Below are positions 52,986 through 61,764 of a DNA stretch of 64,000 bases, in pieces. The translations under genes were made by a program, and so were the position numbers. This DNA is from Sphingobacterium sp. UBA7855 (GTDB lineage Bacteria; Bacteroidota; Bacteroidia; Sphingobacteriales; Sphingobacteriaceae). Each line of letters begins with the position of its first letter. The first letter of the stretch is position 1. Under the pieces are notes generated by a model. It made no database searches, had not been told where the DNA came from, and saw nothing but the letters and a program-made list of their open reading frames with translations. Where the stretch lies: positions 180,724 through 244,723 of the forward strand of contig DLST01000001.1 of the NCBI GenBank assembly GCA_002500745.1, in the 5' to 3' direction.

Positions 52986-54170
52986 ATGAAACAAATTACT
53001 AAAATAACGACCACTGTGTTACTGTCAGCCTTATGCTATCTCACCGGAAATGCACAGCGCAGCAAAGGACAGTCTGCCGAAAGAGCCCAAGAGACTCTAA
53101 CTGTTATTTATGCTAAATATGGAAATTCGAACAACCAGCTGTTAACGGAGAAATTTCCTTATGATGAAAGCTTCAAAGCTGATTATCTTGACAATCCAGA
53201 GCAAGCTGCAGCGCAAAAGAAGTATGCCTACTTATGGCCATTCTCGGGAAGTTTTTCGGCAGTCAATAGCTTGATGGAACTGCCAAAGAACAGAGCGTTT
53301 TACCAAAAGATCCTAGACCAACGCGTGCTGCCAGGATTAATGGCATATAGGGATCATTCCAGGGAGCCCGTTGGTTATGCTTCCTACATCAATTCTGCTC
53401 CAGTGTCAGACCGATTTTATGATGACAACGTTTGGCTCGGAATCGATTTTACCGATAGCTATGTGCAGACAAAAAAGATTGATTACCTAAAGCATGCAAA
53501 AGAGATCTGGACTTTTGTAAAAAGTGGTGAAGATGAAAAGCTTGGCGGTGGAATCTATTGGTGCGAGCAGAAGAAAGAGTCTAAAAACACCTGCTCGAAC
53601 GCTCCTGCAGCGGTATTTGCACTCAAGCTGTTTGAGGCAACGAAAGACAAAGAATATCTGAATGAGGGACGGCGTTTATATGAGTGGACAAAAGCAGGAC
53701 TGCAAGATCCAACGGATAACCTGTATTGGGATAATATTCAGCTCAATGGAAATATAGGTAAAGCCAAATATTCCTATAATTCTGGACAAATGCTGCAAGC
53801 TGCGGCATTGCTATATAAGATAACTAAAGAAAAAAAGTATCTTCTTGATGCACAGGTTCTAGCAAAATCTTGTTTAAACTATTTTTTCCAAACTAAGGAC
53901 GGGGATAATTTTCCAATATTGAGAAATAGTAACTTATGGTTCCATGCCGTAATGATGCGGGGATATGTCAGTTTATATGAACAGGATGGAAATAAAACCT
54001 ATCTTGATATTTTTGCTAAAAACCTTGACAGGGCTTGGTACAAAATGAGGGATCAGTACGGACTGTTTGATGTTGATTGGACTTTAGAGAAAAAGCAAAA
54101 GTCGAAGTGGTTATTGGATCAATGTGCTTTTGTGGAGATGTATGGACGTTTGGCACAGCTAGGGTATTAG
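52986..54170 (+). CDS. GH76 family alpha-1,6-mannanase-like protein (B)
   Basis: Second GH76 enzyme. The ATG at 52986 opens a signal peptide (TTTVLLSALCYLTGNAQ) and gives 394 residues; an in-frame extension back to 52917 would translate the hairpin and is rejected. It lacks a lipobox, so it is probably periplasmic. The catalytic pair is Asp146-Asp147 in DRFYDDNVWLGIDFTDSYV. GGGIYWCEQKKESKNTCSN corresponds to the same region in GH76-A. A surface and a periplasmic enzyme of one family suggest stepwise mannan breakdown: cutting outside, then trimming after import. Confidence 0.92.
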   Translation: MKQITKITTTVLLSALCYLTGNAQRSKGQSAERAQETLTVIYAKYGNSNNQLLTEKFPYDESFKADYLDNPEQAAAQKKYAYLWPFSGSFSAVNSLMELPKNRAFYQKILDQRVLPGLMAYRDHSREPVGYASYINSAPVSDRFYDDNVWLGIDFTDSYVQTKKIDYLKHAKEIWTFVKSGEDEKLGGGIYWCEQKKESKNTCSNAPAAVFALKLFEATKDKEYLNEGRRLYEWTKAGLQDPTDNLYWDNIQLNGNIGKAKYSYNSGQMLQAAALLYKITKEKKYLLDAQVLAKSCLNYFFQTKDGDNFPILRNSNLWFHAVMMRGYVSLYEQDGNKTYLDIFAKNLDRAWYKMRDQYGLFDVDWTLEKKQKSKWLLDQCAFVEMYGRLAQLGY

Positions 54171-54274
54171 ACAAGCTAAGTTTCATCTTTAAGCTGCATC
54201 GACGCCAACATTGACATATTTACCTCCTTTATATAGCTAGTGGCTAAGCGGCAATATTCTGTTTGGGTGCAGTA

Positions 54275-54308
54275 CAGTTTGTCCGTTGTTAACTAAACGG
54301 ACAAACTG
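54275..54308. terminator. 13-bp perfect hairpin closing the mannan locus
   Basis: CAGTTTGTCCGTT/AACGGACAAACTG around an eight-base loop, 105 bases past the last GH76 stop codon and 142 bases beyond the converging DUF3667 stop. No T run follows on either strand, so it is either a 3'-end protecting hairpin or a weak bidirectional terminator. Confidence 0.6.
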
Positions 54309-54450
54309 AAAATATACGCTATACGAAAGTGTGCTTTTACTATTAAATAAGCGAGTGAACCAAATAGTATGGTAAGCCACGGCGTATACGCTACCCCTTT
54401 GTTAACAATAATCCATCCGCCGATAGTTGTTCCAATAGTTATACCTAACT

Positions 54451-55164
54451 TTAACCAATCATGTAATCGATGGTTAAACCCAATAGAAGTACCATTACTG
54501 AAAATGTGATTAATCCTAAAATATATGCAGCTAGTGCTTTAAAGTAATTTCCTAGCCTTTTAGCATCGAAGAATTGTCCTATTGCCCAAGAGCAATATAC
54601 GATCCCGACGATGCCACCAACATTAGCTATACGCATATGCGTGACACCTTGCAAAACGGAAAACACGGCATAAATAAGCATGCCCATCCCCATGACGAAG
54701 CATAATAAGATTAATATTTCAAAGAAGTTGTACTTGTATTTTTTGAAAAATAGTTGAATCCACGACGCAATAAATACACCCATGATGAGGTTAGCATAAC
54801 CATAATGTCCCTGCACCCATTGAAATAGCACTCCTATAGTGGACGGTTTAGCTTCGTTGTAATGGACATATTTGTCTTCGACATGAAAAAAATGGGTAAT
54901 AATAGAATATATTAGCGAAGTCACAATGATGAAAATAATCGGTTTGACAAGCCGACTTCGATTTTCCGAAATGTATTTTTTTACATTTTGGCCGGGAGTG
55001 ACCATGAGTTCTTTAATGGTATATAATATACCTCGTTCAAAATGCAGGACATGCTCAATTTCATGAGTAATGTAATGTGCGTCTATTCTTTTCAGAACCG
55101 CTGGTTGTCCGCAATCTGGGCAAAATTTTGAAGCAATGGTAGTTCCGCAGTTTTTACAGTTCAT
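54451..55164 (-). CDS. DUF3667 membrane protein with N-terminal zinc ribbon
   Basis: A 237-residue protein. The N-terminus is a zinc ribbon, CKNCGTTIASKFCPDCGQP (two CxxC pairs, residues 3-17). A conserved soluble stretch HYITHEIEHVLHFERGILYTIKEL (split here) follows, which is the DUF3667 hallmark. Five membrane helices occupy about residues 75-235. The family is confined largely to Bacteroidota and its function is unknown. It stands alone on the minus strand, with 294 bases of non-coding sequence before it. Confidence 0.85.
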   Translation of the reverse strand: MNCKNCGTTIASKFCPDCGQPAVLKRIDAHYITHEIEHVLHFERGILYTIKELMVTPGQNVKKYISENRSRLVKPIIFIIVTSLIYSIITHFFHVEDKYVHYNEAKPSTIGVLFQWVQGHYGYANLIMGVFIASWIQLFFKKYKYNFFEILILLCFVMGMGMLIYAVFSVLQGVTHMRIANVGGIVGIVYCSWAIGQFFDAKRLGNYFKALAAYILGLITFSVMVLLLGLTIDYMIG

Positions 55165-55458
55165 ATATCAGTGATTTTAGATGAATATAGTTGATTAGTG
55201 TTCAGCAGCTCAGGACTGAAAATCCGCAATGACATTATTGTATAATGGCGTGCAGACTGATATAGCGGTTATAATACAATGGATCTTGGTAAATATTTAT
55301 GTTTTTTTGCATCTTAAACGATATCGATACTATTTCGTTCAAAAATATCGCAGTTTACACGAAGATTAGCTACACTTGAGTGTAGTCTGCTAAAAAGAAT
55401 TTTTATTATACGCTATTGTATAATCCAACAAGCTTATAGTTAAGATGATATGTAGTGC

Positions 55459-56130
55459 TTATCCATTGGTAGCTCGATACTGAATTGTTAGTTGATAGGC
55501 AAATGCTAGGGTAGCACCAAGCAGTATTCCGCCCAATATATCGGTAAACCAATGGACACCTGATAGGAGCCTTGCAGCGATAGTGATAATCGTAATTAAT
55601 GCGGAAATTAATACGACAATATTTTTTAAAAGTGCGTTTTTAATTCTGATCCTAAACTGTGTGATCGAAGTTGCCATGATAAAAAGGACGACCATCGAAT
55701 GCGACGACGGAAATGATGCTTCCAAAGATTCCTTAAGGATTACCGGCCTATAATTTATTATGCACATCTCAAAAAATGCATAAATGAGAGCTAAAAGAAT
55801 ATAAAAAAATCCCAAAATAAGGATGTTATCATCGACTCGTTTCAAACTACCCCGTTTTATCAGCTGGATTAGTCCAAACACCGAAAATCCTGGCACAAGT
55901 GCCAGCGCAATCCAACCGAGCCATTCGCTTACGATAAACCATTTCATATTTAGTCCTACAGTTTCATGGACATAGCCATTGATTTTGCCCAGGCCAACTA
56001 CAGAATCTTGTGGTCCAATTGCTTCTTTATCCATGTATATTACAGCTGTAGTAAGTAAAAGGAAGCTTAAAAATAATATAACTATAGTCAGAAAATTGCG
56101 ATAGATGCCGTTATTAAATGTGTAATTCAT
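55459..56130 (-). CDS. PAP2-family phosphatase
   Basis: Integral membrane phosphatase of the phosphatidic acid phosphatase 2 superfamily, 223 residues with about six helices. The active-site motifs are in order: a Lys-containing first motif around VILKESLEAS, PSSHSMVV (about residues 139-146, normally PSGH) and ARLLSGVHWFTDILGG (about residues 186-201), in which Arg, His and Asp form the third motif. Likely substrates are lipid phosphates such as phosphatidic acid or undecaprenyl diphosphate. It is monocistronic. Confidence 0.88.
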   Translation of the reverse strand: MNYTFNNGIYRNFLTIVILFLSFLLLTTAVIYMDKEAIGPQDSVVGLGKINGYVHETVGLNMKWFIVSEWLGWIALALVPGFSVFGLIQLIKRGSLKRVDDNILILGFFYILLALIYAFFEMCIINYRPVILKESLEASFPSSHSMVVLFIMATSITQFRIRIKNALLKNIVVLISALITIITIAARLLSGVHWFTDILGGILLGATLAFAYQLTIQYRATNG

Positions 56131-56561
56131 TTAGTATATGCTGATGATATTTTAAATAATGGAAAAGAGGCAATCTCTTGAGGGTGTGCTCTACATTTCT
56201 AACAATCTAAAGAATATTTTTGTTTAAGCCAAATCGATATGATGATCGCAACCTGATACGAAGTAGCTAAGCGATATATGTAGCATCCTTCTAGTCACTT
56301 GAGGTTCATTGCTTAAGAATGGTTACATTCAAATTTTTACAATTATATCTTAAGCCGTGATTTTTAAACAAAAAAAATGAATGGAAATGGGGTTAATCGA
56401 AGTTTTTTTCGAATTTATTCTTGTTTTTTTTAATTTTTCAACACTTTTTCTTGATTTATTGACTCACTATTGTGTTTAACCATGTTAATTTCGATTATTG
56501 CTGTAAATAATCTTGTATAGATAGTAGCCTTAAGTTGTCAATTAAAAAATCACTTCCAGTT
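56131..56561. other. Intergenic region upstream of the M16 protease gene
   Basis: AT-rich divergent spacer with long T runs (56400-56460). No gene or good promoter consensus is visible. An in-frame extension of the M16 gene from a TTG at 56535 is considered non-coding. Confidence 0.4.
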
Positions 56562-59501
56562 ATGAATCGAAAATTTAAAACGATAGCCTTCATTTCGCTA
56601 TTGTTCATCACTACCGGCATCCAGGCCCAGGTAGGCAAATATGTATGGAAAGATGCCACAGAGGGTGGATATACTTATAAGTATGTGACTAACGACCCTA
56701 TTCGCACCCGTTTTTACACATTAAAAAATGGTCTCACTGTTATCCTCAGCGTCAATAACAAACAGCCCCGTATTCAGGCATACATTGCTACCAAGGCTGG
56801 AAGTAAAACAGATCCTAAAGATCATACCGGATTGGCGCATTATCTCGAGCATATGCTATTTAAAGGTACCGACAAGTTTGGTAGTCTCGATTGGTCGAAA
56901 GAAAAACCATTGTTGGATCAGGTTGACAATCTGTATGAAAAATATAATCATACAACAGATGCTAATGAACGGGCGGCGATCTATAAAGAAATTGACCGCG
57001 TATCCGGCGAGGCATCCAAGTATGCTATTCCTAATGAGTACGACAAGCTGATGAGTAGTATGGGCTCCAAAGGCACCAATGCGTTTACATCTTTTGAACA
57101 GACAGTCTACGTGGAAGACATTCCTAATAATGTACTTGATAAATATTTGACGGTTCAGGCCGAACGCTTCAGGAACCCCATACTCCGTTTATTCCATACT
57201 GAACTGGAATCCGTTTACGAAGAGAAAAATATCAGTTTGGATAACGACAATAGAAAATCTATTGAAACTATATTTGCAGCCATGTTTCCAAAAAATAATT
57301 ATGGTAAGCAAACTGTGCTCGGTTCTGTAGAACATCTTAAAAACCCTTCACTAAAGGCAATACGCGAATACTACAATACGTATTACGTGCCAAATAACAT
57401 GGGGGTGATTATGTCCGGCGATTTTAATCCTACCGATGTTGTTCAACGTATTGACAAGGCATTTTCCTCCATGAAGCCCAAAGCTGTTCCGGCCTACACT
57501 TTTGAAAAGGAGCAAGCTATTACAAGTCCCATCACTAGAACTGTCATGGGGCCCACAGCAGAATATCTGCTTCTGGGGTTCCGTTTTCCAGGGGCTGCCG
57601 ATCCTGACGCACAAATTCTGAATCTTATGGCCAACGTGCTGACCAATGGTTCCGCAGGATTGATTGATCTAAATCTGGTTAAATCACAGAAATTATTGGG
57701 TGCAGGTGCATTTCCCTATGTGTTGAAAGATTATTCCATGTTGATTCTTCAGGGGAATCCAAGTTCGGGTCAGAGCCTTGATGATGTGAAGAGCCTATTG
57801 TTAAACGAACTCGACAAATTACGAAAAGGTCAATTTTCAGATGATCTGCTGACCTCAATCGTGAATAATGAAAAGAAAGCGCAGATCAAGTTATTTGATA
57901 ATTATACCAGTACCGCTGAGCAACTCATGTCAGGCTTCACATCGGAGGTTGATTGGTCAAAAGAATTGGGATATACCGATCGTTTGTCAAAAATTACAAA
58001 AGAAGATATCGTACGTTTCGCCAATAAGTATTTGTCTGATGTCAACTATGTTGCTGTCTATAAACAAAAAGGGCAGGATGACAAAGTGGATAAAGTAGTC
58101 AAACCGGCCATTACACCGATTACTGTTAACCGAAATGTTGAATCTGCCTTTCTGAAGCAGATCAACGCGATGCCTGAGCAGGATATCAAACCTAAATGGA
58201 TTGATTTCTCAAAAGATATGTCAACAGCTAAATTGAAAGATCTAGATGTGTTGGCCGTTCAAAATAAAAATAATGAGTTGTTTAGCCTTACCTATCACTT
58301 TGATTTTGGAAGCTGGGACAATAAATTATTAGGCCTTGCAGTGGGATATTTGGAGTTTTTGGGCACCAAAGATAAGACCAGCGAAGACTTTAGCAAGGCA
58401 TTTTACAAATTGGCATCAGACTTTTCGGTCTCTTCGGGAAATGAAGAAAGTAGTGTTTCTGTTTCCGGGCTGAATAGTAATTTCGTAGCAACCGTCGACT
58501 TGTTGCAAGACCTTATGCACAATTGTGTCGTCGATGAGCAAGCGTTCAAATCTTATATTGAACGCGTCAAAAAGTCGCGGGCTAATGCCAAGGAGAATAA
58601 GGCGGCCATCATGGAAGGATTAAAAGCTTATGCACGTTATGGCGCCAAAAACCCATTTAATTATACCTACACCGACAAGGAACTTGATGAGCTGAAGGCA
58701 TCTGACCTCGTAGCTGTCTTACATAATCTGGCGAACGCTAAACATCGCATATTATACTATGGTCCGCACAAGGTGACTGATCTGGTAAAAAACCTGAAGC
58801 CTTTAAAACATCATGATTTGCCTTACTATGCGATTGAGAAAGGGATGAAATTTGAGGAAAAGCCAACAAGCGATAATAAAGTTTTGTTTGCGCAGTATGC
58901 GATGAAGCAGGCAGAAGTTTTTTGGATCCGTAATTCAGGATTATTTAATAAAAACCAAATACCCACAGTGACTTTCTTCAACGGTTATTTTGGAGGCGGT
59001 ATGGGAAGTATTGTTTTTCAGACGCTACGTGAATCCAAAGCTTTGGCCTATACCACTTATGCTTACTATGGACAGCCTCAGAAAAAGGAAAATCATGGTA
59101 TGGTGGGAGCGTACATAGGAACGCAATCCGATAAGTTTAAAGATGCAGTTGGTGGTATGAATGAACTTTTAAATGAGCTGCCGGAGTCGAAAGTTGGCGT
59201 AGAATCAATTCGTACCAATTTGCTGAAATCATTGGCAAGTGAACGAATTAGTGGGGCAGGCATTCTTTCAAGCTATTTAGCCGCACAGAGACGTGGACTT
59301 ACAGAAGATTCTCGAAAAATAATTTTTGAGAAGCTTCCTCAGCTGACATTTTCAGATCTCAAATCATTTCATGCCGAGAATATCAGTCGTAAACCTTATG
59401 TCTACTGTATTGTAGGGGATGAAAAGGACTTAAATGAAGACATGATGTCTGGATTGGGAAATGTTAAAAAGTTAACTCTTGATGAAATATTTGGATATTA
59501 A
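56562..59501 (+). CDS. M16-family (pitrilysin/insulinase-type) metalloprotease
   Basis: Large periplasmic zinc protease with two M16 repeat halves, 979 residues from the ATG at 56562, which opens a clear signal peptide (TIAFISLLFITTGIQAQ). The inverted zinc motif HYLEH is at residues 93-97 (GLAHYLEHMLFKGT); the third ligand Glu is in LESVYEEKNIS about 80 residues later. The second half (about 500-979) lacks HxxEH, as expected for the inactive partner half, and contains the typical FNGYFGGGMGSIVFQTLRES. The start codon region has no strong Shine-Dalgarno. A terminator follows (59546-59579). Confidence 0.94.
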   Translation: MNRKFKTIAFISLLFITTGIQAQVGKYVWKDATEGGYTYKYVTNDPIRTRFYTLKNGLTVILSVNNKQPRIQAYIATKAGSKTDPKDHTGLAHYLEHMLFKGTDKFGSLDWSKEKPLLDQVDNLYEKYNHTTDANERAAIYKEIDRVSGEASKYAIPNEYDKLMSSMGSKGTNAFTSFEQTVYVEDIPNNVLDKYLTVQAERFRNPILRLFHTELESVYEEKNISLDNDNRKSIETIFAAMFPKNNYGKQTVLGSVEHLKNPSLKAIREYYNTYYVPNNMGVIMSGDFNPTDVVQRIDKAFSSMKPKAVPAYTFEKEQAITSPITRTVMGPTAEYLLLGFRFPGAADPDAQILNLMANVLTNGSAGLIDLNLVKSQKLLGAGAFPYVLKDYSMLILQGNPSSGQSLDDVKSLLLNELDKLRKGQFSDDLLTSIVNNEKKAQIKLFDNYTSTAEQLMSGFTSEVDWSKELGYTDRLSKITKEDIVRFANKYLSDVNYVAVYKQKGQDDKVDKVVKPAITPITVNRNVESAFLKQINAMPEQDIKPKWIDFSKDMSTAKLKDLDVLAVQNKNNELFSLTYHFDFGSWDNKLLGLAVGYLEFLGTKDKTSEDFSKAFYKLASDFSVSSGNEESSVSVSGLNSNFVATVDLLQDLMHNCVVDEQAFKSYIERVKKSRANAKENKAAIMEGLKAYARYGAKNPFNYTYTDKELDELKASDLVAVLHNLANAKHRILYYGPHKVTDLVKNLKPLKHHDLPYYAIEKGMKFEEKPTSDNKVLFAQYAMKQAEVFWIRNSGLFNKNQIPTVTFFNGYFGGGMGSIVFQTLRESKALAYTTYAYYGQPQKKENHGMVGAYIGTQSDKFKDAVGGMNELLNELPESKVGVESIRTNLLKSLASERISGAGILSSYLAAQRRGLTEDSRKIIFEKLPQLTFSDLKSFHAENISRKPYVYCIVGDEKDLNEDMMSGLGNVKKLTLDEIFGY

Positions 59502-59518
59502 TCCAGATTAAAAAAATG

Positions 59519-59546
59519 TTTAATGTTTAATGTTTAATGTTTATTG
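59519..59546 (+). repeat. TTTAATG heptamer tandem repeat
   Basis: Three perfect copies of TTTAATG (59519-59539) plus a fourth with one change, TTTATTG (59540-59546), between the M16 stop codon and its terminator. It is a simple microsatellite-like repeat that could vary in copy number. Confidence 0.85.
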
Positions 59547-59579
59547 GGGCACATTCTTTGCAATGGCCCCTTTATTTTT
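59546..59579 (+). terminator. Terminator after the M16 protease gene
   Basis: Stem GGGGC/GCCCC, extended by CATT/AATG across one bulged A, then TTTATTTTT. It is located 44 bases past the stop codon. Confidence 0.8.
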
Positions 59580-59686
59580 CTTCATGAGCATGTGTTACGA
59601 CCAGCTAAAACATACACGTTGCCCAACTCAAAGCCTAAGATTGAAACGATTAGATCCCGCAGTTCCTTATAACTAGTGCAACAAAG

Positions 59687-60220
59687 TTATATATGATTTA
59701 AAACAAAATCATACCTGCTCTCAACAGAACCGATTGGAACAGTGATTACATCATATCCCAGATTTATATACGTATCTTTCATATTGCGATAGGTATTAAC
59801 GGCTTCTTCCCAGCTTTGCTTTCGCTCCATATCGGTTTCATAAATTTCAGCCCATGGTGGTAATATGAAAACCTTACTATTATAAATTGTATCCTTTACA
59901 GTTTTAATTTGTTCATCAGTTATAGGTATATTTTCCATTTTCATGTAGCACAACGTATCCGCCAATCCACGATCAAAAAAGACGGTTTTATCGCAAGTAA
60001 CATTAAAAATTTGATTATAAGCTTGTAGTGATTCCTTAAACATCAGTTGTGCATAGATATATTTGTTTTTCCAGGGGACACCATCGCCATTTTTACCCAC
60101 TTGATCTCTAATGATGGCTCGAGCAGATTCAGAAACAATTAAAAAGCCCTTTCTATGAAGATAGTCAACTAATGTTGTTTTGCCAACACCAGGGCCACCT
60201 GTGATAATATATAGATTCAT
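59687..60220 (-). CDS. P-loop ATPase/kinase-like protein (AAA_28 type)
   Basis: A 177-residue P-loop NTPase. The Walker A loop is ITGGPGVGKTTLVDYL (residues 6-21) and a Walker B-like DRGLADTLCY appears at about residue 90. The layout matches the AAA_28 group of small predicted kinases or ATPases, whose substrate is unknown. No partner gene is adjacent. Confidence 0.83.
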   Translation of the reverse strand: MNLYIITGGPGVGKTTLVDYLHRKGFLIVSESARAIIRDQVGKNGDGVPWKNKYIYAQLMFKESLQAYNQIFNVTCDKTVFFDRGLADTLCYMKMENIPITDEQIKTVKDTIYNSKVFILPPWAEIYETDMERKQSWEEAVNTYRNMKDTYINLGYDVITVPIGSVESRYDFVLNHI

Positions 60221-60327
60221 TGTGTCGATTCGAGTTTTATTTCATATTATACGCTGTCGGAGGACATTGCGGCATTATTCAAGTATTTTGCCATCAATCT
60301 AATGATTTTATTGCTTAAATTAGACCT

Positions 60328-60645
60328 ATGAATACTAATTTAATAACCGTTTTAGCTCTTTTAACCATCATTTTATCATCATGTTCTGGTACCCGAATTG
60401 CCACGATGAGAAAATCGAAGATGGAGCAGCTTGAACTTGGAATGTCTAAAGTACAAGTTGTTACTATTCTTGGGCCATCCTATTCAATCTCTCAAAAGGA
60501 GGCAAATGACAAAGATACCATAGAAGTAATTTCTTACAGAAATGTTCCTTTTGATGATGAATTCTATTTATTTCGGTTTAAGAATAATAAATTGGAGAAA
60601 TGGCATCGAGAATTTCAACCGATATACAAAGAAGTAAAGCCCTAG
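60328..60645 (+). CDS. Small lipoprotein with BamE/SmpA-like domain
   Basis: A 105-residue lipoprotein; the lipobox is in TIILSSCSGTR (Cys at residue 19). The mature part begins MEQLELGMSKVQVVTILGPS, the pattern (LxxGMSkxqVxxiLG.P) that defines BamE/SmpA-type small beta-alpha domains. Most such domains in Bacteroidota are uncharacterised and not part of the Bam complex, so this is a domain assignment only. It stands alone on the plus strand. Confidence 0.7.
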   Translation: MNTNLITVLALLTIILSSCSGTRIATMRKSKMEQLELGMSKVQVVTILGPSYSISQKEANDKDTIEVISYRNVPFDDEFYLFRFKNNKLEKWHREFQPIYKEVKP

Positions 60646-60786
60646 ATTTTTACTATAAAAGTTATTCATGATTTTAATCTCGCGATAAGCCCATATTGCC
60701 TAAGCTAGAGGTGCAAAAGTTTAAAAGGTTTTATAGCTTTCTTTTCCTTAGCTTTGTCGTTTACCAAGAATTGAAAATAGCCTTCC

Positions 60787-61019
60787 ATGGATAATATCAT
60801 TGCATCTATACGTAAGCATTTTGATGTAAGAGGTGAGTCTTTAGCGCTACTGATCAGCGGTTTAAAGAATTGAATGTACCCAAAAAGACCATACTGATAC
60901 AGCCAGACAGAAGTGATAAAAATATTTATTTTGTAGAGAACGGAATCGCCAGGGCCTATACGATACGCGATGGAAAAGAAGTTATTTCTTGTTTTGGCAA
61001 ACAAGGGGTTTTAACTTAA
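60787..61019 (+). pseudogene. Crp/Fnr-family regulator remnant (frameshifted and truncated)
   Basis: The plus strand encodes MDNIIASIRKHFDVRGESLA, then, after loss of one base near 60856-60860 (AGC-CGG expected, AGCGG present), continues in another frame as FKELNVPKKTILIQPDR, NIYFVENGIARAYTIRDGKE and FGKQG. This is the cyclic-nucleotide-binding N-terminal half of Bacteroidota Crp/Fnr regulators. Without the repair, the frame stops at 60871-60873. The repaired frame ends at 61017-61019 after about 77 residues, so the rest of the sensor domain and the whole DNA-binding domain are missing. The gene cannot make a functional regulator. Confidence 0.75.
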
Positions 61020-61107
61020 ATTGTACACATCGAATTTACCCTACACTTCTATGATAAAAAAAATCATAGCATTTTCCTAACAAAAATTGATTCTGTGCGC
61101 ACGATAT

Positions 61108-61674
61108 CTAAGGCATCAATACAGCATCTATCACATGGATTACCCCATTCGATTGATTGACGTCAGCAACCGTTACTTTTGCGCTATTACCTTTCGCGTC
61201 TTTTACATATACGTCTTTCCCTTTCATCCAAAAAGTAAGGTTGCCACCTTGCACTGATTTGGTTACATAAGTTCCTTTGCCATCCTTAATTGCTTGAACG
61301 ATCTGTGGCGCGCTCCATTTCCCAGGAATCACGTGATAGGTCAATATTGAAGTTAATTGAGCCTTGTTTTCTGGCAGCATTAAATTATTTAGAGCCTCTT
61401 TGGGTACTTTAGCAAAAGCATCATTCGTAGGAGCCAAAACTGTAAAAGGACCCGGTCCCTGTAAGGTTTCCACAAGGCCTGCAGCCTTTACTGCAGCAAC
61501 CATCGTTGTGTGATCTTTAGAGTTGACTGCATTCTCAATAATGTTTTTGGAAGGATACATCGGTGCACCACCTACCATAACAGTTTTTTCCTTTGTTTGA
61601 GCGTGGCTCATATAAGTGCTTCCCAATAATGTTGCTGCTGTGGCAGCCGCCCATAAGATCGATTTCATTTTCAT
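61108..61674 (-). CDS. Fasciclin (FAS1) domain secreted protein
   Basis: A 188-residue exported protein with a signal peptide (residues 1-25, LWAAATAATLLGSTYMSHA) and one FAS1 domain. Conserved FAS1 boxes are visible: GPFTVLAPTNDAFAKVP (H1, about residues 75-91), YHVIPGK (about 113-119) and NGVIHVIDAVLMP (H2, about 176-188). FAS1 proteins mediate adhesion or matrix binding. ATG is at 61674. It is monocistronic between two pseudogenes. Confidence 0.94.
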   Translation of the reverse strand: MKMKSILWAAATAATLLGSTYMSHAQTKEKTVMVGGAPMYPSKNIIENAVNSKDHTTMVAAVKAAGLVETLQGPGPFTVLAPTNDAFAKVPKEALNNLMLPENKAQLTSILTYHVIPGKWSAPQIVQAIKDGKGTYVTKSVQGGNLTFWMKGKDVYVKDAKGNSAKVTVADVNQSNGVIHVIDAVLMP

Positions 61675-61764
61675 GATCTTTATTTTTTATATGTGATTTA
61701 AAACTTTTATACGATCATTTACGATAAAACGGAAAGTTTGGATTTTGGTGATATATAAAAATTA

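Noticed and set aside
54284-54530. Open minus-strand frame coding hydrophobic residues (LHDWLKLGITIGTTIGGWII...) that overlaps the end of the DUF3667 gene
   Set aside because: The translation looks protein-like, but no ATG, GTG or TTG exists in the frame and its start lies inside another gene; perhaps a relic, but not supportable as a gene.
60705-61004. Minus-strand ORF of 99 codons
   Set aside because: It lies antisense to a recognisable Crp/Fnr coding remnant and has no family resemblance; it exists because the remnant is frameshifted.
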